From assembly GCF_900129055.1 (NCBI RefSeq), contig NZ_FQUZ01000006.1, positions 44,756-108,755 on the forward strand: a DNA stretch of 64,000 nucleotides, written 5' to 3'. The position numbers were made by a program, and so were the translations under genes. This document shows positions 48,070 to 57,654 of this stretch, piece after piece. The notes under the pieces were generated by a model that made no database searches, was not told where the DNA came from, and worked only from the letters and a program-made list of their open reading frames with translations. The stretch's first letter is position 1, and every line of letters starts with the position of its first letter. Origin of the DNA: Lampropedia hyalina DSM 16112. GTDB taxonomy: Bacteria > Pseudomonadota > Gammaproteobacteria > Burkholderiales > Burkholderiaceae_C.

Positions 48070-49182
48070 GTGAAACTGCGCAGAATCATTGCACCATTGC
48101 TGCTGACCACCTTGCTGATGGCCGTCGGCGGTGGCATCTGGTATTCCCACACCCAACTGGGCAACACCCGCCAGAGCCAGCAGGAACAGGCACGGCAGGT
48201 CACGGTGCGCGGCCTGATCGGTTCCGAAAAAGAAACCTTCTTTGCCGACCCGCGCGTACAGCAGGCCCTGCTGGCCCACGGCATCACCGTACAGGTGGAG
48301 AAAGCCGGTTCACGCAGCATTGCCAGCCGCTACGACCCGCAGCAATACGACTTCGGCTTTCCCTCCGGCGCACCTGCCGCTGCCCAACTGCAACAGCAGG
48401 CCAAGGCCGGGCAGGTCTTCAACCCCTTCTACACCCCGATGGTACTGGCAAGCTGGGAGCCGATTGCGCAGATTCTGGTGGCCAACGGCATGGCCCGCAA
48501 GGAAGACGGCATCTACTACGTCCACGACATGCCGCGCCTGATGCAGGTCATCGGCCAGGGCACGCGCTGGCGCGACCTGCCACACAGCAACGCATTTGCC
48601 ACCAGCAAATCGGTGCTGATCCACTCCACCGACGTGCGCACCTCCAACAGTGCCGCCATGTATCTGGCACTGGCCAGCTATCTGGCCAACGGCGAACAGG
48701 TGGTGCAGAGCCAGGCCGACATCGAGCGGGTGCTGCCACAGGTCACACCATTGTTCCTGCGCCAGGGTTTTCAGGAATCCTCCTCTGCCGCCCCGTTCGA
48801 GGACTATCTGGCCCTGGGCATGGGCAAGGCCCCGCTGCTGATGGCCTATGAATCGCAGATGCTGGAATTCTGGCTCCAGCAGCCCGATGCCATCAGCAGC
48901 CCGATGGTGATTCTCTACCCGCAGCCCACCGTCTATTCCAAGCATGTGCTGATTCCCTACACCCCCGCCGGGGTGCGACTGGGCGAAGTGCTGGAAAACG
49001 ACCCGGCACTGCGCGAACTCATCCACGCATACGGCTACCGCACCGGCGGCGCGCGCAAAGGCCCGGAGCTGTGGGCCGAACACGGCATCAAGACCCCGGA
49101 AGTCATCGTGGACGTGATCGACCCACCCAGCCAGGAATGGCTGGAACGCCTGATCCAGCGCATCGAGCGCGCCTTCCAGTAA
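48070..49182 (+). CDS. Membrane-anchored periplasmic binding-protein-like protein of a telA locus
   Basis: The 370-residue protein has an uncleaved or cleaved N-terminal hydrophobic segment (IIAPLLLTTLLMAVGGGIWY) and a two-lobed type 2 binding-protein fold (VRGLIGSEKETFFADPRVQQAL at the start, ASWEPIAQILVANGM near the hinge). The GTG start at 48070 has GGAGGAG upstream. In related genomes such a protein precedes telA and a binding-protein/VWA-domain protein. Ligand unknown. Its TAA stop is followed by GAACCCTGCTCAC, a degenerate copy of the repeat end at 82. Confidence 0.75.
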   Translation: MKLRRIIAPLLLTTLLMAVGGGIWYSHTQLGNTRQSQQEQARQVTVRGLIGSEKETFFADPRVQQALLAHGITVQVEKAGSRSIASRYDPQQYDFGFPSGAPAAAQLQQQAKAGQVFNPFYTPMVLASWEPIAQILVANGMARKEDGIYYVHDMPRLMQVIGQGTRWRDLPHSNAFATSKSVLIHSTDVRTSNSAAMYLALASYLANGEQVVQSQADIERVLPQVTPLFLRQGFQESSSAAPFEDYLALGMGKAPLLMAYESQMLEFWLQQPDAISSPMVILYPQPTVYSKHVLIPYTPAGVRLGEVLENDPALRELIHAYGYRTGGARKGPELWAEHGIKTPEVIVDVIDPPSQEWLERLIQRIERAFQ

Positions 49183-49209
49183 GAACCCTGCTCACCCCAA
49201 GGAACCCCC

Positions 49210-50463
49210 ATGAACCAGCCCCTCCAGACCCAGACCGCCACGGCCACCGCACCGACCCTGGATTTGCAGCCCCCGCAGGCCTTCACGCTGGAGCCGCCCG
49301 CCCCCGTGCCCAGCATCCCAGCCGAATCCGCCAGCGGCCACGTCCGCCTCAAGCCCGACGAAGTGCAGGAGCTGGACGCACAGGTCAAGGCCTTCATCGA
49401 CACCATCACCGCGCACGATGCCCACTCGCCCGAATTCCGGCAGGCGGTCGAGCGCATCCACGGCATGGGCAACAAGGACGTGCAAGCCTCGGCCAGCGTC
49501 TCCAACCGCATGCTGGAGCGGCCCGTGCGCAGCCTCAACAACGGCCTGTTCGACCAAGGCTCCGAAATCGGCCAGAGCCTGCTGGACCTGCGCCGCCAGA
49601 TCGAGGAACTCGACCCCACGCGCCAGGGCGACCTGTTCTCGCCGCGCAAGCTGCTGGGCTTCATCCCGCTGGGCAACCGGCTGGTGGACTACTTCGACCG
49701 CTTCCAGTCCTCGCAAAGCCACCTCAACGCCATCATCGAAAGCCTCAAGCGCGGCAAGGACGAGCTGCTGCGCGACAACACCGCCATCGAGCAGGAAAAA
49801 ATCAACCTCTGGACGCTGATGGAGCGGCTGGAGAAATACATCCACATCAGCAAAAAACTCGACTCCGAACTGGAAGCCAAGGCCGCTGCGCTGGACGTAT
49901 CCGACCCTGCCAAGGCGCGCGTGGTGCGCGAGGAAATGCTGTTCTACACCCGCCAGAAAACCACCGACCTGCTCACCCAGATGAGCGTGAACATGCAGGG
50001 CTATCTGGCCCTGGACCTGATTCGCAAGAACAATCTGGAACTGAGCAAGGGCGTGGATCGTACCACCACCACCACGGTATCGGCACTGCGCACCGCCGTC
50101 ATCGTCGCCCAGGCACTGGCCAACCAGAAACTGGTGCTCGACCAGATCAGCGCACTCAACACCACCACCGGCAACCTCATCCAGGGCACCAGCGAACTGC
50201 TGCGCCAGCAAAGCAGTGCCATCCACCAGCAGGCCGCCTCCAGCACCATCGAGATTGCCAAACTGCAACAGGCATTCCAGAACATCTACCAGACGATGGA
50301 CACCATTGCCGATTTCAAGATCAAGGCACTGGCCTCCATGCAGACCACCGTCGATACCCTCAGCGGCGAAGTCACCAAGGCACGCGGCTACCTCGACCGC
50401 GTGCGCCAGCAGGAACTGGCACAACTGCCCGGCAACAATCCGCTGGGGCAGGTGCAGCTCTGA
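49210..50463 (+). CDS. telA: TelA/KlaA-family toxic-anion resistance protein
   Basis: The 417-residue protein is helical and coiled-coil throughout, with the family segments SVSNRMLERPVRSL (about 97-110), PLGNRLVDYFDRFQSSQSHLNAII (about 156-180) and NMQGYLALDLIRKNNLELSKGVDRTTTTTVSALRTAV (about 260-297). TelA proteins are linked to tellurite resistance and wider stress response, mechanism unknown. It lies 27 bases after the binding-protein gene. Its usual third partner is broken in this genome. Confidence 0.93.
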   Translation: MNQPLQTQTATATAPTLDLQPPQAFTLEPPAPVPSIPAESASGHVRLKPDEVQELDAQVKAFIDTITAHDAHSPEFRQAVERIHGMGNKDVQASASVSNRMLERPVRSLNNGLFDQGSEIGQSLLDLRRQIEELDPTRQGDLFSPRKLLGFIPLGNRLVDYFDRFQSSQSHLNAIIESLKRGKDELLRDNTAIEQEKINLWTLMERLEKYIHISKKLDSELEAKAAALDVSDPAKARVVREEMLFYTRQKTTDLLTQMSVNMQGYLALDLIRKNNLELSKGVDRTTTTTVSALRTAVIVAQALANQKLVLDQISALNTTTGNLIQGTSELLRQQSSAIHQQAASSTIEIAKLQQAFQNIYQTMDTIADFKIKALASMQTTVDTLSGEVTKARGYLDRVRQQELAQLPGNNPLGQVQL

Positions 50464-50505
50464 AAGCGTGTCATGCACACCGTCCCCGGCAACCAAGGCT
50501 GACCC

Positions 50506-50700
50506 ATGTCCCGCAAGAAATCCCCCCTGCTGCTGCGCCTGCTGCCCGTGGTGCTCATCGCCCTGCTGCTGTGGTGGCAGAACCGCCCGGCCCCCGATGG
50601 CAACACGACGACCGACACCGCCGCCCCGGCCACCGCTGCGGCCCCGTTGCGCATACTGGCCGGATCGGAAATCAAATCAAAAATTGGTTCAGATATATGA
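50506..50700 (+). pseudogene. 5' remnant of a binding-protein/VWA-domain gene
   Basis: This 64-codon frame starts with an intact N-terminal membrane segment (LLLRLLPVVLIALLLWW) and a linker, then LRILAGSEIK, the exact point where type 2 binding-protein/VWA proteins of telA loci begin. After that the sequence leaves the family, reads six more foreign codons and stops. The break coincides with the shift from high to low GC near 50670. The gene has lost nearly all of its coding sequence by deletion or replacement. Confidence 0.75.
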
Positions 50701-52018
50701 CTTCAATGATATTGAAAACTTCGACACTCAAAAAATAAACCCTGTATCTTTAATCATAAGCCAGGACGGTGATTGGATATACGGCCTTAATGCAGGAGGC
50801 GCATCAACGGACGGATACATCTTCCGAATTCGCACAAATGGCAATGATTTCAAAAAATTAACCACCTTTAACGAAACAACAGGCTATCAGCAATCTAGAA
50901 TTTATACAAATATCGTAGAGCATGGAAATTACATTTATGGCGCATTAAATACAGGAGGAGAATTCAACAAAGGATCCATTTTCCGAATCAGCAAAAATGG
51001 CAACGAAGAAATCAAGTTACTGCATCACTTTGACACCACCACAGGTGATAATCCTCAAGGTTCGCTGGCATTGAATGGTGACGGCTATATTTATGGTGTC
51101 ACCGTAAGAGGTGGGCCAACAGGACGTGGCACTGTTTACCGTATAAAACCTTCGGATATAGAAGGAGCAAGCAAGGTAGAAACGCTCGTTTACAGTTTTA
51201 CTGGAGATGCAAATATCGATGGACAAAGTCCTGTTGGACTTAAATCTGCCCCAAATGGTAAGCTATACGGCCCATTGTCAAATGTGAATGGGGCGGTTGT
51301 TTATGCCTTGAATGTTGGCCATACACCACCGAATCCCATCATTGCATCCTTTGCATCCAATCAGCCAGAAGTGACTTGGCTGGGCGATGCCAATCAGCCA
51401 AAGACCAGACTGACATGGGAAGTGACAGGCCCAACGGGCTACACCACTTGCACCGCCAGCGGCGACTGGTCGGGCACCAAAGACCTCAGCGGCAGCGAGG
51501 AAGTGACCGTTTTGCGCGAAGGCAACAACACCTACACGCTGACCTGCGACAACGGCTCTGGGCTGGAGAATGCCACTTCCACTCAAACCGTGGTGGTCAA
51601 GGCCGTTACACCACCGCCGCCGGTTGCCATCAGCAGCTTCAGTGCCACACCATCCACCATCGAATCGGGCGGCAGCGTGCGCTTTGGCTGGGCCACGCAG
51701 AACGCGGTTTCCTGCACTGGCTCGTGGTCTGGAAGCAACCTGCCAGCCGACCAGTTGGCATCCGGCTGGGCAGACTTCAGCCCCAGTACAGAACCGGGCG
51801 AGAAAACCTACACGCTGAACTGCAAGGGCCGGGGCGGTGATGAGCAAAGCCTGAATACCACCGTAACCGTCACGACAGCGCAGACAGGCGGCAATGACGG
51901 AGGTGGCAGTGGCGACAGCATCAAGGTCGAAGGCGGTGGCCCGCTGGCCTGGCTGCTGGTTCCGCTGGCCGGATTGGCCTTGCTGCGTCGCCGCCGTGCA
52001 GGAGGGCTGCCGCAATAA
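50665..52018 (+). pseudogene. 5'-truncated GloVer-repeat surface protein with GlyGly-CTERM-like tail
   Basis: The open frame has no start or signal peptide after the junction. It encodes repeats of the choice-of-anchor GloVer type (NPQGSLALNGDGYIYGVTVRGG...GTVYRIKP, about three copies), then two Ig-like or CARDB-like modules with paired cysteines (TCTASGDW...TLTCDNGSG; AVSCTGSW...TLNCKGRGG), then a Gly-rich linker and the tail GGGPLAWLLVPLAGLALLRRRR. The tail has the shape of GlyGly-CTERM sorting signals handled by rhombosortase-type proteases. Its first 730 bases are much poorer in GC than the window, so it probably came by transfer. It could only be expressed by a shift from the upstream 64-codon frame. 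Confidence 0.7.
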
Positions 52019-52133
52019 GCCTGTGAGATCAGAAAAGGCCAGCGCAGAAGCGGCTGGGCTTGCAAGAGACGCTGCTTTCCTGGCTGGTCAGCCAACCTTT
52101 CAAAACCAACTGACCAGTCAGGGAGCCTGCGCA

Positions 52134-52164
52134 GTGCAGGCGGGGATGGTCATCCTGCCTGCAC
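52134..52164. other. Strong hairpin in the leader of the hemophore-RTX gene
   Basis: GTGCAGGC-GGGAT and ATCC-GCCTGCAC pair over about 12 bp with a 4-base loop, 90 bases before the hemophore-RTX start. There is no T-run. It may be a terminator of the GloVer remnant or a regulatory structure in the leader. Confidence 0.45.
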
Positions 52165-52252
52165 TTCACGCCCCGTTGCCGGGAACGCGGCATTTTAATG
52201 GCCCTGTTTTTGGCGGCGTGGTTTTTTCCGACCATTTCAATTGGAGTTTTTC

Positions 52253-53194
52253 ATGTCAATCAAGATCAACCTGAACGGCCTGACTGCCGAAGGCCGCAAC
52301 TTTGATGTAACTGCCGGTGCGCAAACCACGAGCACGTTCTTCGGTAACTTCGATGCGCTGTATCAGCAAAACGGCACGGGTACGTTTTCTGGTACGGCAA
52401 CCCCTCCTACTCCTGCCGGGCACTTTGGTGGCACCCAGTTTCTGAGCCAGGCACTGACTTCCGCTCCGGCAGTTCAGGCCTGGAGTGCTAACAGTGACAA
52501 TCTCGACTACACCTTCCGTGATGCCTCTGCTCCCGGCGGTGCCCACACGCTCACCGGTAATCTGGACAGCCTGAGCTTCTTCTCCAGTGTGGACGCTACT
52601 CTGCTGGACGTGGAAATCGGCGATCTGGGCATCACCGACAACCTCTACAAGACCGACCCTCTGCACGAGATCGTCAATGGTCTTCAGAACCACGACAGCA
52701 GCGCACTGCGCAGCTACCTGTTCGAGCGCGATCTGGACATCGACGGCAGCAGTGGTGACGATGTGATTGTGTCGGGCAATGGCAACGACATTCTGCGCGG
52801 CAATGCGGGCAATGATTCGCTGAGTTCCGGCGCAGGCAATGACATCCTCTACGGTGGCACCGGCAATGATGTGCTCAATGGCGGCTCCGGCGCAGACCTT
52901 CTGTTCGGGGGGGCGGGCAACGATGTGCTGATTGGTGGCGAAGGCTTCGATGTGCTGAGCGGCGGCTCTGGCGCAGACCAGTTCACCTACGAGAGCAGCA
53001 ACTTCGGCTGGGATGTGATTACCGATTTCTCGCGTGCCCAGGGCGACAAGCTGGTGTTCTCCAGCGACATTTTCGCCACGGCACAGGACGCGGTGGATTC
53101 GTTCTTCTTCGGCGTGCTGGCCTATGACCTGAGCAATGCGATTGTGCTGGCAGGCGTGTCTTCGCTGACCACCAGTGACGTGGTGATTGTGTAA
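52253..53194 (+). CDS. Secreted hemophore-RTX fusion (HasA-like domain plus calcium-binding repeats)
   Basis: The 313-residue protein starts with a HasA-like domain (residues about 20-162). HasA landmarks align: YQQNG (residues 37-41) where HasA has its His32 loop, with Gln38 in the His32 place as in Yersinia HasA; NLDYTF with Tyr86 for the heme ligand Tyr75; [13 protein letters not shown] with His98 for His83; and [20 protein letters not shown] for the C-terminal helix. Residues 168-243 carry about seven GGxGxDxL RTX nonapeptides that bind calcium. The C-terminus DVVIV fits the acidic-plus-hydrophobic type I secretion signal. No Sec signal is present. The ribosome site is GGAG. Exporter genes follow at 54396. 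Expected job: capture heme outside the cell. Confidence 0.85.
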   Translation: MSIKINLNGLTAEGRNFDVTAGAQTTSTFFGNFDALYQQNGTGTFSGTATPPTPAGHFGGTQFLSQALTSAPAVQAWSANSDNLDYTFRDASAPGGAHTLTGNLDSLSFFSSVDATLLDVEIGDLGITDNLYKTDPLHEIVNGLQNHDSSALRSYLFERDLDIDGSSGDDVIVSGNGNDILRGNAGNDSLSSGAGNDILYGGTGNDVLNGGSGADLLFGGAGNDVLIGGEGFDVLSGGSGADQFTYESSNFGWDVITDFSRAQGDKLVFSSDIFATAQDAVDSFFFGVLAYDLSNAIVLAGVSSLTTSDVVIV

Positions 53195-53580
53195 TTGCAC
53201 AGTGCACTGGATGCCGGGTCTGTCCCGGCATTCCTGCCGTATGTACAGATTTTTTGGGCAAGCGTCATGGTGCCAGGCAAGGTCTGGTTTTTCGGTATTT
53301 GCTGCGGAATCGACACGAATTTTCATGCAAGGCATCACGCCCCACCACGTCATTCCGGCGCAGGCCCACTGCTGTCCGTGACGTTTTGGCAGGTGTTTGC
53401 CAAGTGACCATTGCAGCCTTACTCAAAGCAGTAAACGCCATCATGCCGAACTTGATCGGCATCCAGTCGCAACGCAAGCTATTGGCAAGCAAGGTTTTTT
53501 TGCAAGTGTCGTCACTGGATGCCGGATCAAGTCCGGCATGACGTGGTGGGGTGCCGGAATGATGTGGTGTAGTTGGGGCG
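53195..53580. repeat. Gap with REP-like palindromes after the hemophore-RTX gene
   Basis: No gene was recognised in these 386 bases. Two perfect 8-bp palindromes of one family are present: ATGCCGGG/CCCGGCAT at 53211-53231 and ATGCCGGA/TCCGGCAT at 53519-53539, each preceded by CACTGG. Half copies (CGTCATTCCGGCGCAGGCC) lie near 53348 and 53553. The same family occurs at 60645-60752. Confidence 0.65.
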
Positions 53581-54006
53581 TCAGGTTCTTGGGCCATTCG
53601 TCCAGATGCCAAGGAATTCTTCCGGGGTGTAGATGGGCAGGCTGGCGCAGGCGAAGTCTCGTACGTTGCGGGTGATGATGCCATGGCAGCCGGTAAGGCG
53701 GGCGGCTTCGTGAAGAACGGCGTCTTCAAAGTCGGCAAAACCTGTCTCGATTGCATGGCTCAGGACGGTGCGATTGACAGGGGCGATGTCAAACAGCTTC
53801 AGCAGTGTGTCGATAGATTGCTTCGCGTGCTGTGCCGTCTGTGCTCGCTTGCACAGATAGAACAGGGTGGTGATGGTGGTGGCGCACAGATAACCCCTGA
53901 TCTGGCCTTGTTCGACGAGTGCCAGCGTTTGGGCACTGTGCAGCGCAAAGGGTTCGCGGTCCAGCAGTACGTCGAGGACGATGTTGGTGTCGAAAAGGAT
54001 GCTCAT
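53581..54006 (-). CDS. vapC: PIN-domain toxin ribonuclease (VapC type)
   Basis: The 141-residue protein has the PIN fold with Asp6 in FDTNIVLDVL, an acidic residue in the mid region, and Asp residues in GFADFEDAV and TRNVRDF. VapC toxins cut tRNA or rRNA. It overlaps the antitoxin gene by four bases (54003-54006) and lies between the hemophore-RTX gene and its exporter, on the opposite strand. Confidence 0.88.
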   Translation of the reverse strand: MSILFDTNIVLDVLLDREPFALHSAQTLALVEQGQIRGYLCATTITTLFYLCKRAQTAQHAKQSIDTLLKLFDIAPVNRTVLSHAIETGFADFEDAVLHEAARLTGCHGIITRNVRDFACASLPIYTPEEFLGIWTNGPRT

Positions 54007-54248
54007 TGATGTTTCGCTTGCAGGTAGGCACGGTAATCCTCCTCATCAGGCAGTTTGCCCTGGGTGTTTTTGAGCGCACCCTTGAGGGAGGTAACCAGCG
54101 GCGGCAGTGGCGGCTGTGCAGGGGGGTGCTCAAGCTGCACGAAATAGTCGGCCACAAGCTGGGAGAGGGATTTGCCTTTCTGTCGTGCCTGTGCCTTGGC
54201 TTGCTCGATCAGGCCCGCTTCCAGCCGCAGGGTGAGTTTGGTTTGCAT
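54003..54248 (-). CDS. RHH-type antitoxin partner of VapC
   Basis: The 81-residue protein opens with MQTKLTLRLEAGLIEQAKAQARQKGKSLSQLVADYF, the beta-strand and two helices of a ribbon-helix-helix antitoxin, then a Pro-rich linker and a C-terminal toxin-binding tail (PDEEDYRAYLQAKHQ). The start at 54248 has GGAG upstream; an in-frame ATG at 54260 is possible. An imperfect inverted repeat GACGT...ACGTC (about 54263-54291) upstream may be its operator. Confidence 0.85.
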   Translation of the reverse strand: MQTKLTLRLEAGLIEQAKAQARQKGKSLSQLVADYFVQLEHPPAQPPLPPLVTSLKGALKNTQGKLPDEEDYRAYLQAKHQ

Positions 54249-54395
54249 GGCATGCTCCATTTGACGTGTATTTATGATTTTATTGTACGTCTTTTTGCAG
54301 ATCAACAGGCCTGCAAACACAACACGATGGCTTATGCCTTCGGCTGACAGCACCCTGCGATCAGGGGTTTCTTTCTCTTTCACAAGGGTTTTTTC

Positions 54396-56273
54396 ATGAG
54401 CAGGGTTTTCAACCGTCCGGGGCGTAATCCGGTGGCCGGGGTGCTGAGATCGTTTCGGTCGGTGTTTGTCAGTGTGGGCCTGTTCAGCGCGGTCATCAAT
54501 GTGCTGATGCTGGTTCCGGCCATTTACATGTTGCAGGTGTATGACCGGGTTTTGCCATCGGGCAATGAGATGACTTTGCTGATGCTGACGCTGATTCTGC
54601 TGGGGCTGTATGGTTTGATGGGTTTGCTGGAGTATTTGCGCGGCATGTTGCTGATTCGTTCGGGCAGTCGGCTGGACTTGCAGTTGAATGGTGCCGTCCA
54701 CAGTGCCACTTTCGAGGCGAATTTGCGCGGGGGTGCGTTGCAGGCCAGCCAGACTCTGGGGGATTTGACAACCTTGCGGCAGTTTCTGACGGGCAATGCG
54801 CTGTTTGCATTTTTTGATGTGCCCTGGTTTCCGATTTATCTGGCGGTGATTTTCCTGTTCCATCCGTGGCTGGGGGTGCTGGCTCTGGCCGGTGCCCTGG
54901 TGCTGGTGGTGCTGGCGTGGCTGAATGAACGTGTTTCCGGGCCATTGCTGGCCGAGGCAGGGGTGTTGCACATTCAGTCTGGGGCGGTGGCTTCGGCCCA
55001 TTTGCGCAATGCAGAGGTGATTGCTGCGCTGGGGATGTTGCCTGCGCTGTTCGAGCGTTGGCTATCGCTGCATCTGCGTTTTCTGCAACGTCAGCAAACG
55101 GCCAGCGAGCGGGCTGCGGTGATTGCCTCAATGACGCGGGTAGCACGGCTGTCGCTGCAATCGCTGATTCTGGGGCTGGGGGCCTTGCTGGCGGTGGAAG
55201 GCAAGATTACTCCGGGAATGATGATTGCAGCGTCGATTCTGATGGGGCGCACGCTGGCCCCCATCGAGCAGGTAATTGGCGTATGGAAGCAATGGAGCAC
55301 GGCACGGCTGGCATGGGGGCGGCTGGATCAACTGCTGGCGGCGCATCCGCAGCGGGATGCTGGCATGTCCCTGCCACGTCCGACCGGGGAACTGGTGCTG
55401 GAGGCGGTGGCGGCCATTGCGCCGGGGACAAGGCCCGGCCAGCCCGCGCGGGCGGTGTTTTCGCAATTGAACCTGAAGCTGGAGCCGGGCCAGGTGCTGG
55501 CGGTGGTCGGGCCTTCGGGCGCAGGCAAATCGACTCTGGCACGCCTGCTGGTGGGGGTAGCGGCTCCAGCAGCGGGGCATGTGCGGCTGGATGGCGCAGA
55601 TGTGTACCAGTGGGACAAGGCACAGCTTGGCCCGGCGATTGGTTATCTGCCGCAGGATGTGGAGCTTTTTGCAGGAAGTCTGAGCGAGAACATTGCCCGT
55701 TTCGGAGCGGTGGATGCCGACAGGGTGGTGGCGGCGGCCAAACTGGCGGGGGTGCATGAGCTGATTCTGCATTTGCCACAGGGCTACGATACGCTGCTGG
55801 GCGAAGGCGGCGCGGGGCTTTCCGGTGGGCAGCGGCAGCGCGTCGGGCTGGCTCGCGCCCTGTATGGCGAGCCGGTTTTCGTGGTGCTGGATGAGCCCAA
55901 TGCCAGTCTGGACGAGGCAGGAGAAGCGGCACTGGAGCGGGCCATTGCAGCACTGAAGGCAGCCGGGACGACGGTGGTGCTGATGACGCACCGTCAGGGT
56001 TTGCTGGCACAGAGTGATCGCCTGCTGGTGCTGCGCCCTGGGCAGCCGTCGGCATTCGGGCCGACGGACAAGGTGCTGGCGGCCTTGCGGAATGCGGCAG
56101 CGGGTTCCCTCGGTGGCGGACAAGCCATTGCCCACAGGGACAAGGGGATGGCGGCAGAACCGGCCGCAGGTGATGGCCCTGCCATGTACCAGTCATCTCT
56201 GGCCTATCGGCTCAAGCCGGGCACAGCAGACCATGCAGCAACGGCAGGCAGCCAACAGGAGAGCATTCAATGA
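54396..56273 (+). CDS. Type I secretion ABC transporter (HasD/PrtD type)
   Basis: The 625-residue protein has about six membrane segments in the first 300 residues (no C39-like domain at the N-terminus) and an ABC domain with Walker [10 protein letters not shown] (about 371), signature [13 protein letters not shown] (about 474) and Walker [13 protein letters not shown] (about 493). This layout is typical of exporters for hemophores and metalloproteases. It recognises the C-terminal signal of its substrate. The stop overlaps the next start (ATGA at 56270). Confidence 0.93.
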   Translation: MSRVFNRPGRNPVAGVLRSFRSVFVSVGLFSAVINVLMLVPAIYMLQVYDRVLPSGNEMTLLMLTLILLGLYGLMGLLEYLRGMLLIRSGSRLDLQLNGAVHSATFEANLRGGALQASQTLGDLTTLRQFLTGNALFAFFDVPWFPIYLAVIFLFHPWLGVLALAGALVLVVLAWLNERVSGPLLAEAGVLHIQSGAVASAHLRNAEVIAALGMLPALFERWLSLHLRFLQRQQTASERAAVIASMTRVARLSLQSLILGLGALLAVEGKITPGMMIAASILMGRTLAPIEQVIGVWKQWSTARLAWGRLDQLLAAHPQRDAGMSLPRPTGELVLEAVAAIAPGTRPGQPARAVFSQLNLKLEPGQVLAVVGPSGAGKSTLARLLVGVAAPAAGHVRLDGADVYQWDKAQLGPAIGYLPQDVELFAGSLSENIARFGAVDADRVVAAAKLAGVHELILHLPQGYDTLLGEGGAGLSGGQRQRVGLARALYGEPVFVVLDEPNASLDEAGEAALERAIAALKAAGTTVVLMTHRQGLLAQSDRLLVLRPGQPSAFGPTDKVLAALRNAAAGSLGGGQAIAHRDKGMAAEPAAGDGPAMYQSSLAYRLKPGTADHAATAGSQQESIQ

Positions 56274-57652
56274 GCGGCGGCAACAGTGACAACAGGGACA
56301 ACAGTGGCGTATTGACTGAAACCGCACCGCAAAACAGTTCTGCCACGACAGCAGGCATCAGGCTGGATGAAAAAGCGTATGTCCGCTGGGGGTGGCTGGT
56401 GGTGCTGCTGGGTTTTGTGGGTTTCGTGGCCTGGGCGGCACTGGCCCCACTGGACAAGGGAATTCCGGCGACGGGGACGGTGACGGTTTCAGGTCATCGC
56501 AAGGTGGTGCAGAGCGCGGTGGACGGGCGCATTGCGCGCATTCTGGTGCAGGATGGGCAGGCCGTGCAGGAAGGCCAGCCGTTGCTGCATCTGGATGAAA
56601 CCTCGGCCAGGGCAGCAGCCGATTCGCTACGCATTCAGTGGGCCACGCTGCGCGCCAGTGCGGCACGTCTGACAGCAGAGCGCGACGGCACCGACAGGGT
56701 GACATTCACCCCCGATCTGGCCGATCTGGCAGCAACCGGTGCCGATGTGCGGGTGCAGGCAGCACTGGAGTTGCAGCATCAGTTGTTTGCCTCCAGGCGG
56801 CAGGCACTGGCGAGCGAAATCAACGCCATGCAGGAATCCGTGGCAGGCCATGAGTCGGAACTGGCCGGGCTGCGCGAGACGCTGGCGGCACGTCGCCAGC
56901 AGCAGCAGGCTTTGCAGGAACAGGTGACGGGCCTGCGCGCCCTGGCACAGGATGGCTATGTGTCGCGCAACCGTCTGCTGGATACAGAGCGGCTGCTGGC
57001 ACAGACGATAGGGGCCTTGGCCGAAGAATCGGGGCGACTGGGGCAGTTGCAGCGGCAGATTGCCGAGCAACGCTTGCGCATTGTGCAGCGTCGCCAGCAG
57101 TATCAGGCGGATGTCCGCGCCCAGTTGGCCGACGCGCGCGTGCAGGCAGAATCGACGACAGAGCGGCTGGCGGCAGCAGAGTATGAACTGGGCCATGCCA
57201 CCATTGCGGCACCGGCCACGGGCAATGTGGTGGGGCTGAATGTGTTCACCGAAGGCGGCTATGTCCGTGCAGGCGAGAAGCTGATGGATGTCGTGCCCGG
57301 TGGCCAGCCCCTGACGGTACAGGCGCAGATACCCGTGAATCTGATCGACAAGGTGCATCCGGGGCTGGAGGTGGAAATCATGTTCACGGCGTTCAACCAG
57401 AACCGCACGCCCAATATTCCCGGCACCGTGAAGGTGCTGGGTGCCGACCGGCTGGAGGAGGAGCGCACGGGTTTGCCCTATTACCCGATGGAGGTGGAGG
57501 TGACGACCGAAGGCATGGAAAAGCTGGCCGGGCTGGATTTGCGCCCCGGCATGCCCGCGCAGGTGCTGGTTCGCACGGGGGAGCGCACATTGCTGTCGTA
57601 TCTGTTCAAACCGCTGACGGATCGTTTCCATCTGGCACTGGGGGAGGAGTGA
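56270..57652 (+). CDS. Type I secretion adaptor (HlyD/HasE type)
   Basis: The 460-residue membrane-fusion protein has a short cytoplasmic tail, one membrane segment (about 38-60, [18 protein letters not shown]), a lipoyl-like hairpin ([19 protein letters not shown]), a long coiled coil (about 115-290) and a C-terminal beta domain ([24 protein letters not shown]). It bridges the ABC exporter and the TolC channel. Overlaps both neighbours, so all three genes are coupled. Confidence 0.93.
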   Translation: MSGGNSDNRDNSGVLTETAPQNSSATTAGIRLDEKAYVRWGWLVVLLGFVGFVAWAALAPLDKGIPATGTVTVSGHRKVVQSAVDGRIARILVQDGQAVQEGQPLLHLDETSARAAADSLRIQWATLRASAARLTAERDGTDRVTFTPDLADLAATGADVRVQAALELQHQLFASRRQALASEINAMQESVAGHESELAGLRETLAARRQQQQALQEQVTGLRALAQDGYVSRNRLLDTERLLAQTIGALAEESGRLGQLQRQIAEQRLRIVQRRQQYQADVRAQLADARVQAESTTERLAAAEYELGHATIAAPATGNVVGLNVFTEGGYVRAGEKLMDVVPGGQPLTVQAQIPVNLIDKVHPGLEVEIMFTAFNQNRTPNIPGTVKVLGADRLEEERTGLPYYPMEVEVTTEGMEKLAGLDLRPGMPAQVLVRTGERTLLSYLFKPLTDRFHLALGEE

Positions 57653-57654
57653 GA

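Noticed and set aside
53195-53580. REP-like repeats as a CRISPR array
   Set aside because: Copies differ in orientation and spacing, are palindromic over the whole unit, and there are no cas genes.
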